From contig URLG01000010.1 of the NCBI GenBank assembly GCA_900548535.1, positions 1 to 50,048 of the forward strand: a stretch of DNA of 50,048 bases. The letters are read 5' to 3'. The notes beneath the pieces were generated by a model. That model saw only the letters and a program-made list of their open reading frames with translations. It did not search any database and was not told the origin of the DNA. Shown one piece after another: positions 26,178 through 35,617 of the stretch (position 1 is its first letter; each line of letters opens with the position of its first letter). Source of the stretch: Candidatus Segatella intestinihominis. GTDB taxonomy: Bacteria; Bacteroidota; Bacteroidia; Bacteroidales; Bacteroidaceae. A program made the translations under genes and the position numbers.

Positions 26178-26211
26178 AGGGATAAGAGGGAAATCACTTC
26201 CCCCTATCCCT
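26178..26211. repeat. Hairpin in the ilvD-ilvB spacer
   Basis: AGGGATA (26178-26184) pairs with TATCCCT (26205-26211), with an inner GGGAA/TTCCC stem. There is no U-run on the coding strand. It may mark an RNA processing point or protect an end, like the 24-bp hairpin further along the operon. Confidence 0.6.
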
Positions 26212-26273
26212 CATACTGAATATTTCAAAAACTTATTCTGTCTCTATTTTTGTAGATGATTCATCACATCTCT

Positions 26274-28076
26274 TTAGTCGATGATTCTCACACCACCCTT
26301 ATCTGCTGAGCTTACGCTCTGAGCGTATGCACGCAGCGCCTTGCTTACCTGACGATTACGCTTCAGTGGCTGCTGAGAGCGTGCTGCCAGTTCCTCATCG
26401 CTCAACTTCACGTTGATAGAACGGCTAGGGATATCAATCACGATGATGTCGCCATCCTTAATCTTACCAATGTTACCACCAGCGGCAGCCTCTGGGCTGA
26501 TATGACCGATACTCAAACCTGATGTACCGCCTGAGAAACGACCATCGGTGATGAGCGCACACTCCTTGCCGAGGTGACGACTCTTGATATAAGATGTAGG
26601 ATAAAGCATCTCCTGCATACCAGGACCACCCTTAGGACCCTCGTGTGTAATCACTACGCAGTCGCCAGAGTTAACCTTGCCACCAAGAATGCCCTCGCAA
26701 GCATCCTCCTGAGAGTCGAAGCAAACAGCAGGTCCCTCAAAGTGCCAGAGCACTGGGTCTACACCAGCAGTCTTCACTACGCAACCATTCTGCGCGATGT
26801 TACCGAAGAGTACGGCAAGACCGCCATCCTTGGTATAAGCATGCTCCAAGTTGCGGATACATCCCTTGGCACGGTCGGTATCGAGGCTCTCCCACTGAGC
26901 ATCCTGGCTACCCATCTGGGTAGAGAATTTTCTGCCTGGAGCTGAGTGATAGATGCGGTCAGCCTCTGGGTCGATGCTAGCACCTGTGATGTCATATTTC
27001 TTCATCTGCTCATCGAGAGTCTTGCCATCCACACGCTTTACTGCGCCATTGATCAAGCCACCCTTGTTCAGCTCATTGAGAATACCCATGATACCGCCAG
27101 CACGGTTGCACTCCTGCACGCTATACTTCTGAGTGTTAGGAGACAATTTGCAGAGACAAGGCACCTTGCGGCTCAACTGGTCGATGTCTTCCATCTTGAA
27201 GTCAGCACCAGCCTCCTGAGCCACAGCCAGCAAGTGGAGCACAGTATTGGTACTACCACCCATGGCGATATCGAGCGTCATGGCATTGAGGAAGGCATCA
27301 CGTGTGGCGATATTGCGTGGCAATACGCTCTCATCACCATCCTCATAATATGCGTAAGCATTCTTTACGATCTGGCGAGCTGCGTCCTTGAAGAGCTGGA
27401 TACGGTTCTTGTGGGTAGCAAGGATAGTACCATTGCCAGGAAGACTCAAGCCGATGGCCTCGGTAAGAGAGTTCATGGAGTTGGCGGTAAACATACCTGA
27501 GCAGCTACCGCAACCAGGGCAAGCGCACTGCTCTATCTGCTTCATCTCCTCGTCAGATACACTGGTATCAGCACCCTTAATCATAGCAGTAATCAAGTCA
27601 GCATTCTCGCCCTTCCAGCGACCAGCCTCCATAGGACCGCCAGAGCAGAACACGGTAGGGATATTGAGTCGCATAGAAGCCATCAACATACCTGGGGTCA
27701 CCTTATCACAATTGGAGATGCAAATCATGGCATCAGCCTTGTGGGCATTGACCATATACTCCACAGAGTCGGCAATGATATCACGGCTAGGCAGGGAATA
27801 GAGCATTCCGTCATGGCCCATAGCGATACCATCGTCTACGGCGATAGTGTTGAATTCGGCTGCATAGCAACCCATAGCTTCGATTTCCTTCTTGACAATC
27901 TGACCGATCTCGTGCAGATGAGTATGACCTGGAACAAACTGTGTAAAGCTGTTCACGATGGCAATGATAGGTTTGCCAAACTGCTCATGTTTCATACCTG
28001 CAGCTACCCAAAGTGCTCGGGCACCAGCCATTCTTCTGCCTTCAGTACAGACGCTACTTCTTAATGGATGTTTCAT
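26274..28076 (-). CDS. ilvD: Dihydroxy-acid dehydratase
   Basis: The 600-residue Fe-S enzyme dehydrates dihydroxy acids to the keto acids that precede valine and isoleucine. Cluster-binding Cys are visible in CISNCDKVTPG and CPGCGSCSGMFTANS. It is the first gene of the ilv cluster, with a consensus -7 promoter about 70 bases upstream. The leader holds a small GGCT/AGCC hairpin (28108-28121) but no leader peptide. Confidence 0.94.
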   Translation of the reverse strand: MKHPLRSSVCTEGRRMAGARALWVAAGMKHEQFGKPIIAIVNSFTQFVPGHTHLHEIGQIVKKEIEAMGCYAAEFNTIAVDDGIAMGHDGMLYSLPSRDIIADSVEYMVNAHKADAMICISNCDKVTPGMLMASMRLNIPTVFCSGGPMEAGRWKGENADLITAMIKGADTSVSDEEMKQIEQCACPGCGSCSGMFTANSMNSLTEAIGLSLPGNGTILATHKNRIQLFKDAARQIVKNAYAYYEDGDESVLPRNIATRDAFLNAMTLDIAMGGSTNTVLHLLAVAQEAGADFKMEDIDQLSRKVPCLCKLSPNTQKYSVQECNRAGGIMGILNELNKGGLINGAVKRVDGKTLDEQMKKYDITGASIDPEADRIYHSAPGRKFSTQMGSQDAQWESLDTDRAKGCIRNLEHAYTKDGGLAVLFGNIAQNGCVVKTAGVDPVLWHFEGPAVCFDSQEDACEGILGGKVNSGDCVVITHEGPKGGPGMQEMLYPTSYIKSRHLGKECALITDGRFSGGTSGLSIGHISPEAAAGGNIGKIKDGDIIVIDIPSRSINVKLSDEELAARSQQPLKRNRQVSKALRAYAQSVSSADKGGVRIID

Positions 28077-28143
28077 ATTGTTTTTATATCTTTATTTTCT
28101 ATTTTAAATGGCTCCGTGAAGCCTATATTTATGTAATTGACTG

Positions 28144-28178
28144 CAAAGATACTGAGAATTTATGTAATAACCAACAAA
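28144..28178 (-). promoter_or_regulatory. Promoter of the ilv operon
   Basis: TATCTTTG (28151-28144) is a perfect -7 element. TTTG lies at 28178-28175, a 23-base gap, so the -33 contact is less certain. Confidence 0.55.
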
Positions 28179-28384
28179 TTTCACATAAACTTTCAAAAAA
28201 CTTCGTATTTTGTTAGAAAACCCACAATATTGCTTACGATTTATAACACTTTATACACATTTTCGTTTGTTTTGTGCATAAAAAACTACTTAATAAGAAG
28301 AAATGATTTCATACAGCATTTCTAGCGTACAGGAGAGGAAAAAGTTTTCTTGATATGTATATAAACAAAAAGTCCTGTATATAT
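28179..28384. other. Gap between the ilv promoter and the OmpA-gene terminator
   Basis: This AT-rich stretch has no credible reading frame. The only repeat seen is AAAAAGTCCT, at about 28365 and again in the terminator that follows. I see nothing else in it. Confidence 0.5.
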
Positions 28385-28423
28385 ACAAAAAAGTCCTCCT
28401 AGGCAAATATGCCTAGGAGGACT
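28385..28423 (-). terminator. Terminator of the OmpA-family gene
   Basis: On the minus strand a 14-bp stem (28423-28410 with 28405-28392, starting AGTCCTCCTAGGCA) closes a four-base loop and is followed by TTTTTTGTAT. Confidence 0.88.
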
Positions 28424-28476
28424 ATATTAATAACATTTGTCTCTTTTAGGAGTCTTGCAAACCCAAGGGGTAGGAA

Positions 28477-29625
28477 TTACTCAGCGTTGTTATCGTTGAA
28501 TGTAGCAACGCGGTTGAACTCAACTTGCTTGAAAAGCTTGTCTGTTGCACCCATACCCTTAGTGATCAAACGATCAGACTTGATCTTGTAAGTCTTAACG
28601 AGTACGTTCTTAACTGCATTAGCGCGAGCCTCAGACAACTTCTGGTTGATCTCCTTAGAACCCTCTGGAGAAGCGTAACCCTTGATCTCGATAGTAGCCT
28701 CTGGGTGATTCTTCATGTACTGAGCAATCATCTCGATGTTAGCCATCTGGCTGCGATCAATAGTAGACTTACCTACGCGGAACAATACTGTTGGCTGCAA
28801 GTTTGTAGCTGTAGCAGCAACTGCGTTTGTCTTAGGAGCCTTGTTGCACTCGTTGAGAGCGTTCTGAAGATCCTGGATCTGCTTGTCCTTAGCGTTGATC
28901 TGAGCGTCCTTACCGTTCAAGTCGTTGCGGAGGCTGTTGATCTGGTTGTTCAAACCGTCGATCTCGTTCTGATCACGGAGCTGAGCGATAGTGAAGTTGT
29001 GAGAACCGTTAGAGTTCTTGAACTTGTAGTTAACACCAAGCTTGAGCTGGAAACCAGACTTGTTGATATCGAACTGGCAACCATCGCAAGCGCCCTGGTT
29101 GTCATGCAAGAACCAGTTCATAGATGGCTCTACATATACCTGCCAAGCCTTCTTGCTACCGAGGTTGAAAGCGAAGTCGATACCTGCGTTAGCTGTAAGA
29201 GCGTTTACATTGCCATACTTACTGTTGTTGAATGAGTGGAATGCACCGATACCAGCAACTGGGATAACCTCGAATGCACGTGGCTCACCTTTGTAACCCC
29301 AGAACAAGTTAGATACGTTCAAAGTACCCATCAACTTGCCGCTCATGTCGCGAACCAAAGTCTTCTTGTAGCCAGGGATGTTACGGTTACGAGCGTAAGC
29401 ATCGATCTCAGCAGCAACACCATAAACAGGAGTAAACCACTTACCGAGGCGTACACCAACAGATGGGTTGATGTTCTCAAACCATGCATTGTGAGTTGTC
29501 TTTGTAGCAGCACCTACGTTAACACCAAGATACCAGTTGTCGAAGAACTTGCTCTCAGTAGTTGTCTGAGCAGATGCAGAAACTGCCATAGCGGCAGCAG
29601 CGAACATTAATACTAACTTTTTCAT
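28477..29625 (-). CDS. OmpA-family outer-membrane protein
   Basis: The 382-residue protein has a signal peptide (1-19, ending SASAQ) and an N-terminal beta-barrel of about 190 residues. A short coiled coil rich in Gln/Asn/Asp (about 215-250) follows, then a C-terminal OmpA peptidoglycan-binding domain with EIKGYASPEGSKEINQKLSEARA. It should anchor the outer membrane to peptidoglycan. Layout and length resemble the abundant OmpA-like proteins of Bacteroidales. It has its own promoter, a leader of about 100 bases and a strong terminator, consistent with high expression. Confidence 0.9.
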   Translation of the reverse strand: MKKLVLMFAAAAMAVSASAQTTTESKFFDNWYLGVNVGAATKTTHNAWFENINPSVGVRLGKWFTPVYGVAAEIDAYARNRNIPGYKKTLVRDMSGKLMGTLNVSNLFWGYKGEPRAFEVIPVAGIGAFHSFNNSKYGNVNALTANAGIDFAFNLGSKKAWQVYVEPSMNWFLHDNQGACDGCQFDINKSGFQLKLGVNYKFKNSNGSHNFTIAQLRDQNEIDGLNNQINSLRNDLNGKDAQINAKDKQIQDLQNALNECNKAPKTNAVAATATNLQPTVLFRVGKSTIDRSQMANIEMIAQYMKNHPEATIEIKGYASPEGSKEINQKLSEARANAVKNVLVKTYKIKSDRLITKGMGATDKLFKQVEFNRVATFNDNNAE

Positions 29626-29731
29626 GTCTCTCTAAATTTAATTTTAAAATTATTCTCTTTTGTTTAATTATTGTATGCCTTTTTCCTTGCTTTTTTAGGG
29701 CAATTTTCAGCATACGTTTCAAATTTAAGTG

Positions 29732-29763
29732 CAAAGTAATAAAAAAAACTCTTAACTACCAAA
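29732..29763 (-). promoter_or_regulatory. Promoter of the OmpA-family gene
   Basis: TTTG (29763-29760), 20 bases, TTACTTTG (29739-29732), one base from consensus. A 13-base inverted repeat (AAAAAACTCTTAA at 29743-29755, mirrored at 29861-29873) overlaps it. Confidence 0.6.
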
Positions 29764-29893
29764 CATTTTTGGCAAAATTTTGTGTTTTACAACATAAAAA
29801 CTGAAAAAATAGACATTTTTGTGTCCTTTTCAACCTTTTTTTGCCATTTGTCGTTTGCAATTAAGAGTTTTTTCTTATCTGTAGAATCCGATT

Positions 29894-32353
29894 CTATAAT
29901 TCGAATACTTCTGCACTACGAGCGCCCACAGAAATCTCCTTTTTGCCCATTCCTCCCACCTTCAGTTTCAGGATGCGAGGCAGTGCGTTTACCACTTTGA
30001 GCCATGTTTTGCCCGTCTTGGAGTCTTTCACCACGCTAGTGCCTACGTATTTTTTGAGTTCGGCAGGCAGTTCCAAGACCGAAGAGATGTAGGTATCGCC
30101 AGCATGCTGTCCAAACATTCGCTGCATCTTATAGCTTTCGCTCGCGCGTACCTTATTATTATTAAAGTAAATCATGTCGGGACGCCAATTGCTGTAACCT
30201 TCCTTGCAGAGGAGCGGCGCATAAGATGCCATCTCTACCACATCGCCATTGCGTTCCAGGCTACAGAGGTGGATGCCTTCAGCTAATGCATTGTCGAGAG
30301 CATCTTTACCATTAGCTGCATATTCGCCCAGATAAACTTTAGGTGCCTTGCGGTCGTATTGGTCGTAATAGTCCTGATGATTGATAAACCAGCCTGGCTG
30401 CTCATAATAATGCTCATCCACCGCATCAATGATGTTGGTATGAGCCTTAGCCAGTTTCCAGCCCTCGATATAATCGGATGATGGCCAGTGGAATGGCCCC
30501 ACAGTGCCGATGACTTCCAGCTGAGGATACTTCTCCTTCACAGCCTTGCATATCATGAGATAGCGGGTCTCGAAGTCGGTGGATATCAAGTCTTCATTGC
30601 CGATGCCTATCATCTTGAGATGGAAAGGTGCAGGATGACCTGCATCTGCTCTCAGCTTGGCCCACTTGGAGATGGCAGGATCGCCATTCGCCCACTCCAC
30701 GAGGTCGAGTACATCCTGGATATATTGTGGCATATCCTTCATCGGGATACCGCCCTGCTGACCTGCAACTCCCTGACTATTAGCCACAGAGTTCTGACAA
30801 GGCACACCAGCTGCCAACACAGGGAGTGGCTCTGCGCCCATATCCTCGCACCACTGGAAATACTCATAGAATCCCAACTGGCGCGACTGATGATAGCCCC
30901 AAATATTGTAAGCAGGCTTACGGTCTTTCTGAGGCCCCACACTCTCCTTCCAGTGATAGATATTGTCGAGTCCCTGCCCATGGAGCATACATCCACCAGG
31001 GAATCTGACAAAGCGTGGTTTCAGGTCGGCGATGGCTTCTGCCAAGTCCTTGCGCAGTCCATGTCCCTTGTAGGTATCCTGCGGTTTGAGGCTCACGAGG
31101 TCCACTCCCACTTTCTCCTCCCCCTTAGGGAAGATGGCGAAACGGATGTCCTTGTCGGTGCCCACCTCGCCCTTATATTTATCGGTGATGCAGAGTTGAG
31201 CCTGATACTCAGCCCATTGGTCGCCCTCCACCTTCATCTTGGCTTGAGCCATAGGCAGTCCTTCCTTGTTGACCAGTGCCACAGTGAGTTGCTTCTTCTT
31301 GCCATCCAAGCAGCGTGCCTGGAAGCTCACCTCATAGACCATGCCTCGCTTGGCGGCAATGCCATCCCATCCTATATTATAAATAGGTATATCGCCCACG
31401 ATGGCATAGTGAGGATTGTTTTGACTCACGCCATTGTCGGTAGCCACATTCACATTGCCCTGCCAAGCGGTAGTGACTTTCCACTGATGCTGATGGTCTT
31501 CCCCATTATATTCGAAGTCGCCATTCTGGAGAAGTTCGGCACAAAGTCCACCATCTGCCGCACGGCTGATGTCCTCGAAGAAGATGCCCATCAATTTATC
31601 CGAGATGCGATGCTGCTTGTTAGGCTCGATGGTGAGCGTAGCCTCCAATGGAGCAGCGGGAGTCTTAGGCAGCGGACGATTGTTTTCGGCATTATCCTCT
31701 GCCAAAGCCTTAAACCAAGATCGGATATACTGCAGATGCACAGCTGGCACCTCAAAGTCGCAACCCTGATACAGCTTGCCATTGATGGTGGCAGTGTCGC
31801 GCTGCCAGAGGATTTCATCAGCGGTAGCCTCCAGGGAATCTTCCTGGAAGGTGCGGAAGTCGGGCGACACCTGTACATATCGCTTGCCCTGCTTGGTCTT
31901 CAGGTATACATCAAAATTGCCATCGTCCATCTGATAGGCAGCCACATCCTGCACTCCCTTTTCCTTGACGATAGGATAATCCTGAGGGCGCCAAGTGATG
32001 AGGTCTTCCGAATAAGCCACGGCAAACTGTGGGGCATGGTCATTGACCGACCACAACGCCCTCCAAGTACCATCATTAGCCTTGATCACGAAGGGGTTAT
32101 ACATCTTCTTCTCCGCTCCCCAAGGTCCATAATCCGAGGCGCAGAGCTGCCCCACGTCCACCCACTTATCCTCATCTGTGAGATAGGCAAGATGCAAACC
32201 TGCCGTAGGGTCTGGGGAATATACGAATATCTGGCAGGTAGAGTCTCTGCCCACGATAGAATAGGCTGGAGCATCCTGCTCAGGGGCAGCCGCCATCGTC
32301 TGGCTCATAGCCATCAGGGCAACCGAGAGGAGTAAATATCTAGTCTTCATCAT
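29894..32353 (-). CDS. Alpha-L-arabinofuranosidase, GH51, with N-terminal propeller-like and CBM-like regions
   Basis: I start at the ATG at 32353 because a signal peptide follows directly (MMKTRYLLLSVALMAMSQTMAA); an in-frame start 72 bases upstream would overlap a terminator. The 819-residue protein then has a region (about 35-205) resembling blades of a GH43-like propeller, too short to be a whole enzyme. A CBM4/9-like stretch (about 275-425) and the GH51 barrel follow, with acid/base E587 (GIGNED) and nucleophile E677 (LGEYA). It should remove arabinose side chains from arabinan or arabinoxylan in the periplasm. It is not in a SusC/SusD locus and lies downstream of folD with no visible promoter. 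Confidence 0.85.
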   Translation of the reverse strand: MMKTRYLLLSVALMAMSQTMAAAPEQDAPAYSIVGRDSTCQIFVYSPDPTAGLHLAYLTDEDKWVDVGQLCASDYGPWGAEKKMYNPFVIKANDGTWRALWSVNDHAPQFAVAYSEDLITWRPQDYPIVKEKGVQDVAAYQMDDGNFDVYLKTKQGKRYVQVSPDFRTFQEDSLEATADEILWQRDTATINGKLYQGCDFEVPAVHLQYIRSWFKALAEDNAENNRPLPKTPAAPLEATLTIEPNKQHRISDKLMGIFFEDISRAADGGLCAELLQNGDFEYNGEDHQHQWKVTTAWQGNVNVATDNGVSQNNPHYAIVGDIPIYNIGWDGIAAKRGMVYEVSFQARCLDGKKKQLTVALVNKEGLPMAQAKMKVEGDQWAEYQAQLCITDKYKGEVGTDKDIRFAIFPKGEEKVGVDLVSLKPQDTYKGHGLRKDLAEAIADLKPRFVRFPGGCMLHGQGLDNIYHWKESVGPQKDRKPAYNIWGYHQSRQLGFYEYFQWCEDMGAEPLPVLAAGVPCQNSVANSQGVAGQQGGIPMKDMPQYIQDVLDLVEWANGDPAISKWAKLRADAGHPAPFHLKMIGIGNEDLISTDFETRYLMICKAVKEKYPQLEVIGTVGPFHWPSSDYIEGWKLAKAHTNIIDAVDEHYYEQPGWFINHQDYYDQYDRKAPKVYLGEYAANGKDALDNALAEGIHLCSLERNGDVVEMASYAPLLCKEGYSNWRPDMIYFNNNKVRASESYKMQRMFGQHAGDTYISSVLELPAELKKYVGTSVVKDSKTGKTWLKVVNALPRILKLKVGGMGKKEISVGARSAEVFEL

Positions 32354-32377
32354 ATTATTATAGTTTTCAGATTTATA

Positions 32378-32418
32378 TAAAAAAGAAAAGAGGCAGAATG
32401 CAATCACTGCACCCTGCC
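32378..32418 (-). terminator. Terminator after folD
   Basis: On the minus strand GGCAG...TGCA pairs with TGCA...CTGCC around a five-base loop (32418-32392), followed by TCTTTTCTTTTTT. Some readthrough is needed if the GH51 gene lacks its own promoter. Confidence 0.7.
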
Positions 32419-32468
32419 CCAACAAATTAGAGAGTTATAAAAAATCGAGTATTCTTGTTTCAGATATA

Positions 32469-33347
32469 CTACTTGTAATATTCTTTCTTGCCTGCAGCCA
32501 GCGTGTTCTTCATCAGAGAGCAGATGGTCATCGGACCTACGCCTCCAGGAACAGGGGTGATATAAGAACACTTCTCGGCTACCTCATCAAACTTGACGTC
32601 ACCATTCAAGCGGAATCCACTCTTTCTGGTGGCATCAGGCACTCTCGTGGTACCCACGTCGATAACCACAGCACCAGGCTTCACCATATCGGCAGTAACG
32701 AAGTTTGGCTTGCCGATGGCAGCGATGATGATGTCAGCCTCTCGGCACTCCTCCTTCAGATTCTTGGAGTGAGAGTGGCACACCGTAACCGTGGCATCGC
32801 CATACTGCTTCTGCATCATGAGCTGCGCCATTGGTTTGCCCACGATATTGGAGCGACCCAGGATGACGCACTTCTTGCCGCTGGTCACGATGTTGTAATG
32901 CTGCAACAGGGTGAGGATGCCGAGCGGAGTGGCTGAGATGAAGCAAGGCAGTCCGATGGCCATTCTTCCCACATTGACTGGGTGGAAACCATCTACGTCC
33001 TTGCGATAGTCTATCGCCATGGTCACCTTCTGCTCATCGATGTGCTTAGGCAGAGGCAACTGCACGATAAATCCGTCCACATCGTCATCTTGATTCAGTC
33101 GGTCTACGCAAGCCAGGAGCTCCTCCTCGGTTACATCTTCCTCATAGCGAATCAATGTTGACTTAAATCCGCACATCTCGCAAGCCAAGACCTTGTTCTT
33201 CACATAAGTCTCGCTGCCACCGTCGTGCCCCACGAGCACAGCTACCAAGTGTGGTTGCTTGCCCCCGGCAGCGATGATCTGCGCCACCTCTTGGGCTATC
33301 TGTTCCTTGATGGCGGCTGCTGTCGCCTTTCCGTCTATTAGCTGCAT
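32469..33347 (-). CDS. folD: Methylenetetrahydrofolate dehydrogenase / methenyltetrahydrofolate cyclohydrolase
   Basis: The 292-residue bifunctional enzyme interconverts methylene-, methenyl- and formyl-tetrahydrofolate with NADP. Visible motifs are YVKNKVLACEMCGF with the catalytic Lys, VQLPLPKHID, the nucleotide-binding ILGRSNIVGKPMAQLM and the C-terminal ITPVPGGVGPMT. It lies 29 bases downstream of ffh in the same direction, so it is cotranscribed, and it is followed by a terminator. Confidence 0.94.
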   Translation of the reverse strand: MQLIDGKATAAAIKEQIAQEVAQIIAAGGKQPHLVAVLVGHDGGSETYVKNKVLACEMCGFKSTLIRYEEDVTEEELLACVDRLNQDDDVDGFIVQLPLPKHIDEQKVTMAIDYRKDVDGFHPVNVGRMAIGLPCFISATPLGILTLLQHYNIVTSGKKCVILGRSNIVGKPMAQLMMQKQYGDATVTVCHSHSKNLKEECREADIIIAAIGKPNFVTADMVKPGAVVIDVGTTRVPDATRKSGFRLNGDVKFDEVAEKCSYITPVPGGVGPMTICSLMKNTLAAGKKEYYK

Positions 33348-33376
33348 ATATTCAATGTTCTTATCAATTAATACTC

Positions 33377-34729
33377 TTACATTCCTGGCATCTTAGGCAT
33401 ACCTGGCATGCCCTTCATGCGGCTCATCATGCTAGCCATCTTGTTGCCAGTCATCATCTGCATCATCTTGCGGGTCTGGTCAAACTGCTTGATGAGCTTG
33501 TTCACGTCCTGGATATTTGTACCAGAACCCTTGGCGATGCGCTGACGGCGAGAGGTATTGAGGATGGCAGGGTTGGTGCGCTCCTTAGGAGTCATACTCT
33601 GGATGATGGCCTCGATGCCCTTGAATGCGTCCTCTGGGATGTCTACGTCGCGGATGGCCTTGCCCACACCTGGAATCATGGCTGCGAGGTCCTTGATGTT
33701 ACCCATCTTCTTAATCTGCTGTATCTGATTGTAAAAGTCATTGAAGTCGAACTGGTTCTTGCGAATCTTCTTCTCCAGTTTCTTAGCCTCTTCCAAGTCA
33801 AACTGCTCCTGGGCGCGCTCTACGAGAGATACCACGTCACCCATGCCGAGGATACGGTCTGCCATACGAGCTGGATGGAACACGTCGATGGCCTCCATCT
33901 TCTCACCTGTACCGATAAACTTGATAGGCTTGGTTACCACGGTGCGGATACTGAGGGCTGCACCACCACGGGTATCACCATCGAGCTTGGTGAGAACCAC
34001 GCCGTTGAAGTCCAAGCGGTCGTTGAACTCCTTGGCTGTGTTCACAGCGTCCTGACCTGTCATGGAGTCTACCACAAAGAGAGTCTCATCAGGATTGAGG
34101 TGATTCTTGAGATTGCTAATCTCCTGCATCATCTGCTCATCGATGGCAAGACGACCGGCTGTATCGACGATTACCACGTCATTGCCATTGGTCTTAGCCT
34201 GCTGGATGGCATGGTCAGCGATCTGGCATACATCCTTGTTTTCAGGCTCGCTATATACAGGAACGCCTACCTGCTCGCCCACCACCTTGAGCTGGTCGAT
34301 AGCAGCAGGACGATATACGTCGCAGGCTACGAGCAATGGTTTCTTGCCCTTCTTGGTCTTGAGCATATTGGCAAGCTTGCCTGAGAATGTGGTCTTACCA
34401 GAACCCTGCAAACCGCTCATCAGGATGATGGCAGGATGGCCTTCGAGCTTCAGTGGGGCTTCCTCGCCACCCATCAACTCAGCGAGCTCATCGTGAACCA
34501 ACTTCACCATCAACTGGCCTGGCTTCACGGCTGTGAGCACGTTCATGCCGAGCGCTTTCTCCTTCACCTTGTTGGTAAATTCCTTAGCCACCTTGTAGTT
34601 AACATCGGCATCGAGGAGTGCGCGACGCACATCCTTCATGGTCTCAGCCACATTGATTTCAGTTATCTTTCCTTCACCCTTCAGTATCTTGAAGGATCTC
34701 TCTAGTCTATCACTTAAATTTTCAAACAT
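33377..34729 (-). CDS. ffh: Signal recognition particle GTPase Ffh
   Basis: The 450-residue protein has the N domain (1-90), the G domain with GLQGSGKTT and DTAGRLAID, and the M domain ending in a run rich in Met, Gly and Pro. Ffh with 4.5S RNA binds signal sequences of nascent chains and delivers them to FtsY at the membrane. The 4.5S RNA gene was not found in this window. The promoter is CTTG, 20 bases, TATCTTTG; the leader is about 20 bases. Confidence 0.95.
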   Translation of the reverse strand: MFENLSDRLERSFKILKGEGKITEINVAETMKDVRRALLDADVNYKVAKEFTNKVKEKALGMNVLTAVKPGQLMVKLVHDELAELMGGEEAPLKLEGHPAIILMSGLQGSGKTTFSGKLANMLKTKKGKKPLLVACDVYRPAAIDQLKVVGEQVGVPVYSEPENKDVCQIADHAIQQAKTNGNDVVIVDTAGRLAIDEQMMQEISNLKNHLNPDETLFVVDSMTGQDAVNTAKEFNDRLDFNGVVLTKLDGDTRGGAALSIRTVVTKPIKFIGTGEKMEAIDVFHPARMADRILGMGDVVSLVERAQEQFDLEEAKKLEKKIRKNQFDFNDFYNQIQQIKKMGNIKDLAAMIPGVGKAIRDVDIPEDAFKGIEAIIQSMTPKERTNPAILNTSRRQRIAKGSGTNIQDVNKLIKQFDQTRKMMQMMTGNKMASMMSRMKGMPGMPKMPGM

Positions 34730-34752
34730 ATTTTATTATCTATTTTTGGGCA

Positions 34753-34784
34753 CAAAGATACAACTTTTTTCCGAGAAAGCCAAG
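34753..34784 (-). promoter_or_regulatory. Promoter of ffh-folD
   Basis: CTTG (34784-34781), 20 bases, TATCTTTG (34760-34753): perfect -7, one mismatch at -33. Confidence 0.6.
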
Positions 34785-34828
34785 CCTATCTTGTATTTTT
34801 TCTCACCATCGGGAGAAATCGCCCAAGA

Positions 34829-35443
34829 TTATTCCGCTTTTTCCTCTTCTTTGGCTTCATTTTCAGACTTTTCCTCGAGGGCCTGGCCTTTCTGTTCGGG
34901 CATTTTCAGCTCATACTTCTTGCCCGTAGCCTGCTCGTAGGCCGACACGATAGGGTCCTTGCGGTCCATCTTCTGGAAGATTTCCTTAGCCTCCTTCAGG
35001 TGTTTGCGGTCGCGCCTGCCCTGCTTGTCCATCCAGCCGAAGGCGTCGAAACCGATGCCAGTCTGCGATGAGGGGGTCTCATTGATTTTCTGCTGTATAT
35101 TGTCCTCCATGTTCTTGATGTGCTCCTGATTCTTACCCCATACGGTTACCTCGCCTATCTGCTTGACATCGGGCAACAGAAACACGGTGTCGGGCAGTTC
35201 CTTGTAGCGGATGGTGGTCTTGATATAGCCGGGCTTGGACACCGTGGCTGAATCAAACTGATAGCGCATGGTCCAGTAGCCTCGATAGTCGGTGCGAGCC
35301 CAGTGGTTATTATTGGTGTGGATGAGTGCCTCACGGATAGGCACATGGTCCTCTGCCGATGCGATGACACAGGTTTTCTGGGCAAGAGCTGCTTGCCAGG
35401 AGAGCGCCATCACGGCCATCAATATCAATATGATTCTTTTCAT
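34829..35443 (-). CDS. Secreted protein with a carboxypeptidase-regulatory-like domain
   Basis: The 204-residue protein has a signal peptide (1-21, ending AALAQ). A domain of about 80 residues follows that resembles the carboxypeptidase regulatory-like beta-sandwich found at the start of many TonB-dependent transporters (IREALIHTNNNHWARTDYRGYW...). The rest is highly charged, with a Glu/Lys-rich tail (EEKSENEAKEEEKAE). It should be periplasmic or attached to the outer membrane. No receptor or barrel follows, so its role is unknown. A -7 element TACTTTTG (35480-35473) precedes it. Confidence 0.7.
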   Translation of the reverse strand: MKRIILILMAVMALSWQAALAQKTCVIASAEDHVPIREALIHTNNNHWARTDYRGYWTMRYQFDSATVSKPGYIKTTIRYKELPDTVFLLPDVKQIGEVTVWGKNQEHIKNMEDNIQQKINETPSSQTGIGFDAFGWMDKQGRRDRKHLKEAKEIFQKMDRKDPIVSAYEQATGKKYELKMPEQKGQALEEKSENEAKEEEKAE

Positions 35444-35531
35444 CTTCTTGTATATTCTTATTCTTTTTAACGCAAAAGTAAGAAATATATTTGAAAAATC
35501 GGGAAGGGAGCGGATTAGTTTAATCTCATTT

Positions 35532-35566
35532 AAGAAAAAGTAGCCTACATTTACATGCAGGCTACT
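35532..35566 (-). terminator. Terminator of the GltD-like gene
   Basis: On the minus strand AGTAGCCT (35566-35559) pairs with AGGCTACT (35546-35539), followed by TTTTCTTAA. It lies about 50 bases past the stop codon. Confidence 0.8.
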
Positions 35567-35617
35567 TTATGTTATCTTTCTTCAAAAAAATATTAATCAA
35601 TTATTTTAAGCAAGCAC

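Noticed and set aside
32354..32425. Longer start for the GH51 protein (32425)
   Set aside because: The extra 24 codons overlap the folD terminator hairpin and would bury a clear signal peptide.
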